Source of the DNA: DATEJJ01 sp039649115
GTDB lineage: Bacteria > Actinomycetota > Actinomycetes > Mycobacteriales > Micromonosporaceae
Reading direction: 5' to 3'
DNA length: 5,179 bases
Assembly: GCA_039649115.1 (NCBI GenBank)
Contig: JBBWZQ010000146.1
Coordinates: forward strand, 1-5,179
The notes under the pieces are model-generated. The model did no database searches. It was not told the origin of the DNA and worked only from the letters and a program-made list of their open reading frames with translations. Shown one piece after another: positions 4,377-5,179 of this stretch. The translations under genes were made by a program, and so were the position numbers. Each line of letters begins with the position of its first letter. Position 1 is the first letter of the stretch.

Positions 4377-5179
4377 ATGAGTGGACTGGTGTTGGTGACC
4401 GGCGCGGCCGGCGGAACGCAGGGCGCGACCGGGCGGCGGGTCGCCGAGGCGCTACTGGCAGGCGGGACCCCCGTGCGCGCGTTCGTGCGTACCCGGGACA
4501 CGCGGGCCGCGCGGCTCCAAGAGATGGGCGCGGAGTTGGCGGTGGGGGATCTGCGGGAGATCGCCGACGTCGAGGCGGCACTGGCCGGCGTGGACCGGGT
4601 GTTCTTCACCTATCCGGTACTCGATGGGCTGCTGGACGCGACCGCGGTGTGCGCGGCTGCGGCCCGGGCGGCCGGGGTGATGCGGCTGGTGGAGGTGTCG
4701 CAGTTGCGACCGGGTACCGACGCCGCGAGTCCGCGTACCCGCCAGCACTGGGTGTCGGAACAGATCTTCGACGCGGCCGCGGTCGGCGCGGTACACCTGC
4801 GGGCAACGGTGTTCTTCGAGAACATCGGGGTACTGGCGACGGTGGGCAGCGCGAGCGGGGAACTCGCCGTGCCGCTCGGGCCGCGGACCAACGCGATCCC
4901 GCTCGTCGCGGCGGCGGACGTGGCACGGGTGGCAACGGTACTGCTGGCCGACCCGGCCCGGCCGGCCCGACCCGCTTACCACCTGGTCGGCGCGGTACCG
5001 ACGATCGCCGAGCTGGTCGCGGAATTCGGTGCCTCGCAAGGGATTGCGCTGCGGTACGTGGACGTCGACCCGCAGGTGTGGCGGGACCGGATGCTGGCGG
5101 CCGGCTGGACGCCGCACACCGTCGAGCACCTCGCCAGGCTCTGGCCGGTGATCGCCGCCGCCGCGCAGAGCAACCCGGA
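4377..5179 (+). CDS. NmrA-family NAD(P)-binding oxidoreductase (3' end cut by window)
   Basis: This is an atypical short-chain dehydrogenase of the NmrA/QorB-like type, with a Rossmann fold that binds NAD(P)H. 267 complete codons are visible and the reading frame is open at the right edge. Residues 4-19 (LVLVTGAAGGTQGATG) are strand 1 and the glycine-rich dinucleotide loop. VRAFVRTRD (33-41) ends strand 2 with Arg residues that suggest NADPH preference. MGAELAVGDLREIADVEAALAGVDRVFFTYP (50-80) is the usual strand 3 to strand 4 segment. VSQLRP (107-112) replaces the catalytic Ser region. RQHWVSEQIFDAAAVGAVHLRATVFFENI (122-150) is a conserved substrate-side stretch, and PLVAAADVARVATVLL (175-190) is the C-terminal hallmark. 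A Tyr-x-x-x-Lys motif is missing, as is common in NmrA-like proteins. The ATG at 4377 is preferred over that at 4368 because the family begins at MSGLVLVTG and the promoter points there. It is divergent from the HxlR regulator, which probably controls it. Quinone or electrophile reduction is inferred, not shown. Confidence 0.95.
   Translation, partial: MSGLVLVTGAAGGTQGATGRRVAEALLAGGTPVRAFVRTRDTRAARLQEMGAELAVGDLREIADVEAALAGVDRVFFTYPVLDGLLDATAVCAAAARAAGVMRLVEVSQLRPGTDAASPRTRQHWVSEQIFDAAAVGAVHLRATVFFENIGVLATVGSASGELAVPLGPRTNAIPLVAAADVARVATVLLADPARPARPAYHLVGAVPTIAELVAEFGASQGIALRYVDVDPQVWRDRMLAAGWTPHTVEHLARLWPVIAAAAQSNP

Noticed and set aside
4339..4581. Upstream extension of the HxlR frame to an ATG at 4581
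   Set aside because: It would overlap the NmrA-like gene and its promoter, and the added residues are Pro/Arg-rich shadow sequence. The family opening begins at the GTG at 4338.
4452..5129. 225-residue minus-strand open frame
   Set aside because: It lies entirely opposite the NmrA-like gene, which has a clear Rossmann fold, and is Arg/His/Gln-rich shadow sequence.
1..5179. CRISPR arrays, tRNA genes, insertion sequences, toxin-antitoxin pairs or a defence island
   Set aside because: No regularly spaced repeats, cloverleaf-like segments, transposase motifs, terminal inverted repeats or paired small toxin/antitoxin genes were seen. The ankyrin protein alone does not indicate a defence system.

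Overview
The window is GC-rich DNA with strong G/C preference at third codon positions, GTG starts, and protein families typical of high-GC Gram-positive bacteria. It most likely comes from an actinomycete chromosome (Streptomyces-like in the broad sense). The genus cannot be fixed from the sequence. I see no rRNA, tRNA, CRISPR array, insertion sequence or phage gene.

Layout, left to right. Positions 1-160 hold no supportable gene. A small VOC/glyoxalase-fold (bleomycin-resistance-like) protein lies on the minus strand (161-520), with a clear Shine-Dalgarno that selects its ATG. After a gap (521-804) comes a minus-strand single cold-shock-domain protein with a conserved-looking tail (805-1218). 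Positions 1219-1597 hold no clear gene, but they contain a perfect 11-bp hairpin and scraps of coding-like sequence in two frames. A plus-strand APH/choline-kinase-fold phosphotransferase follows (1598-2401), probably leaderless. Positions 2402-2816 contain a possible 33-residue one-helix membrane peptide on the minus strand, a short direct repeat and an AT-rich island. An ankyrin-repeat protein (2817-3500, possibly starting as far up as 3653) and an HxlR-family regulator with an SCP2-like C-terminal domain (3670-4338) are both on the minus strand. Divergent from the regulator, an NmrA-like NAD(P)-binding reductase runs off the right edge (4377-5179+).

The functional unit with the best support is the divergent regulator/reductase pair. 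Only 38 bases separate the two start codons. That stretch and its edges carry a perfect TTGACA box, a TACACT box on the opposite strand, and two copies of a 12-bp sequence (ACTTGACAAAGT and ACTTGATTAAAT) spaced exactly 21 bp, two helical turns, apart. The HxlR protein has the N-terminal Cys-Pro expected of thiol- or quinone-sensing family members. The reductase is of the NmrA/QorB-like kind often involved in quinone or electrophile metabolism. The simplest reading is an autoregulated redox or electrophile switch whose regulator blocks both promoters. The other genes look like independent accessory or stress-type genes with no obvious shared pathway. I do not see a clearly new multi-gene system here.
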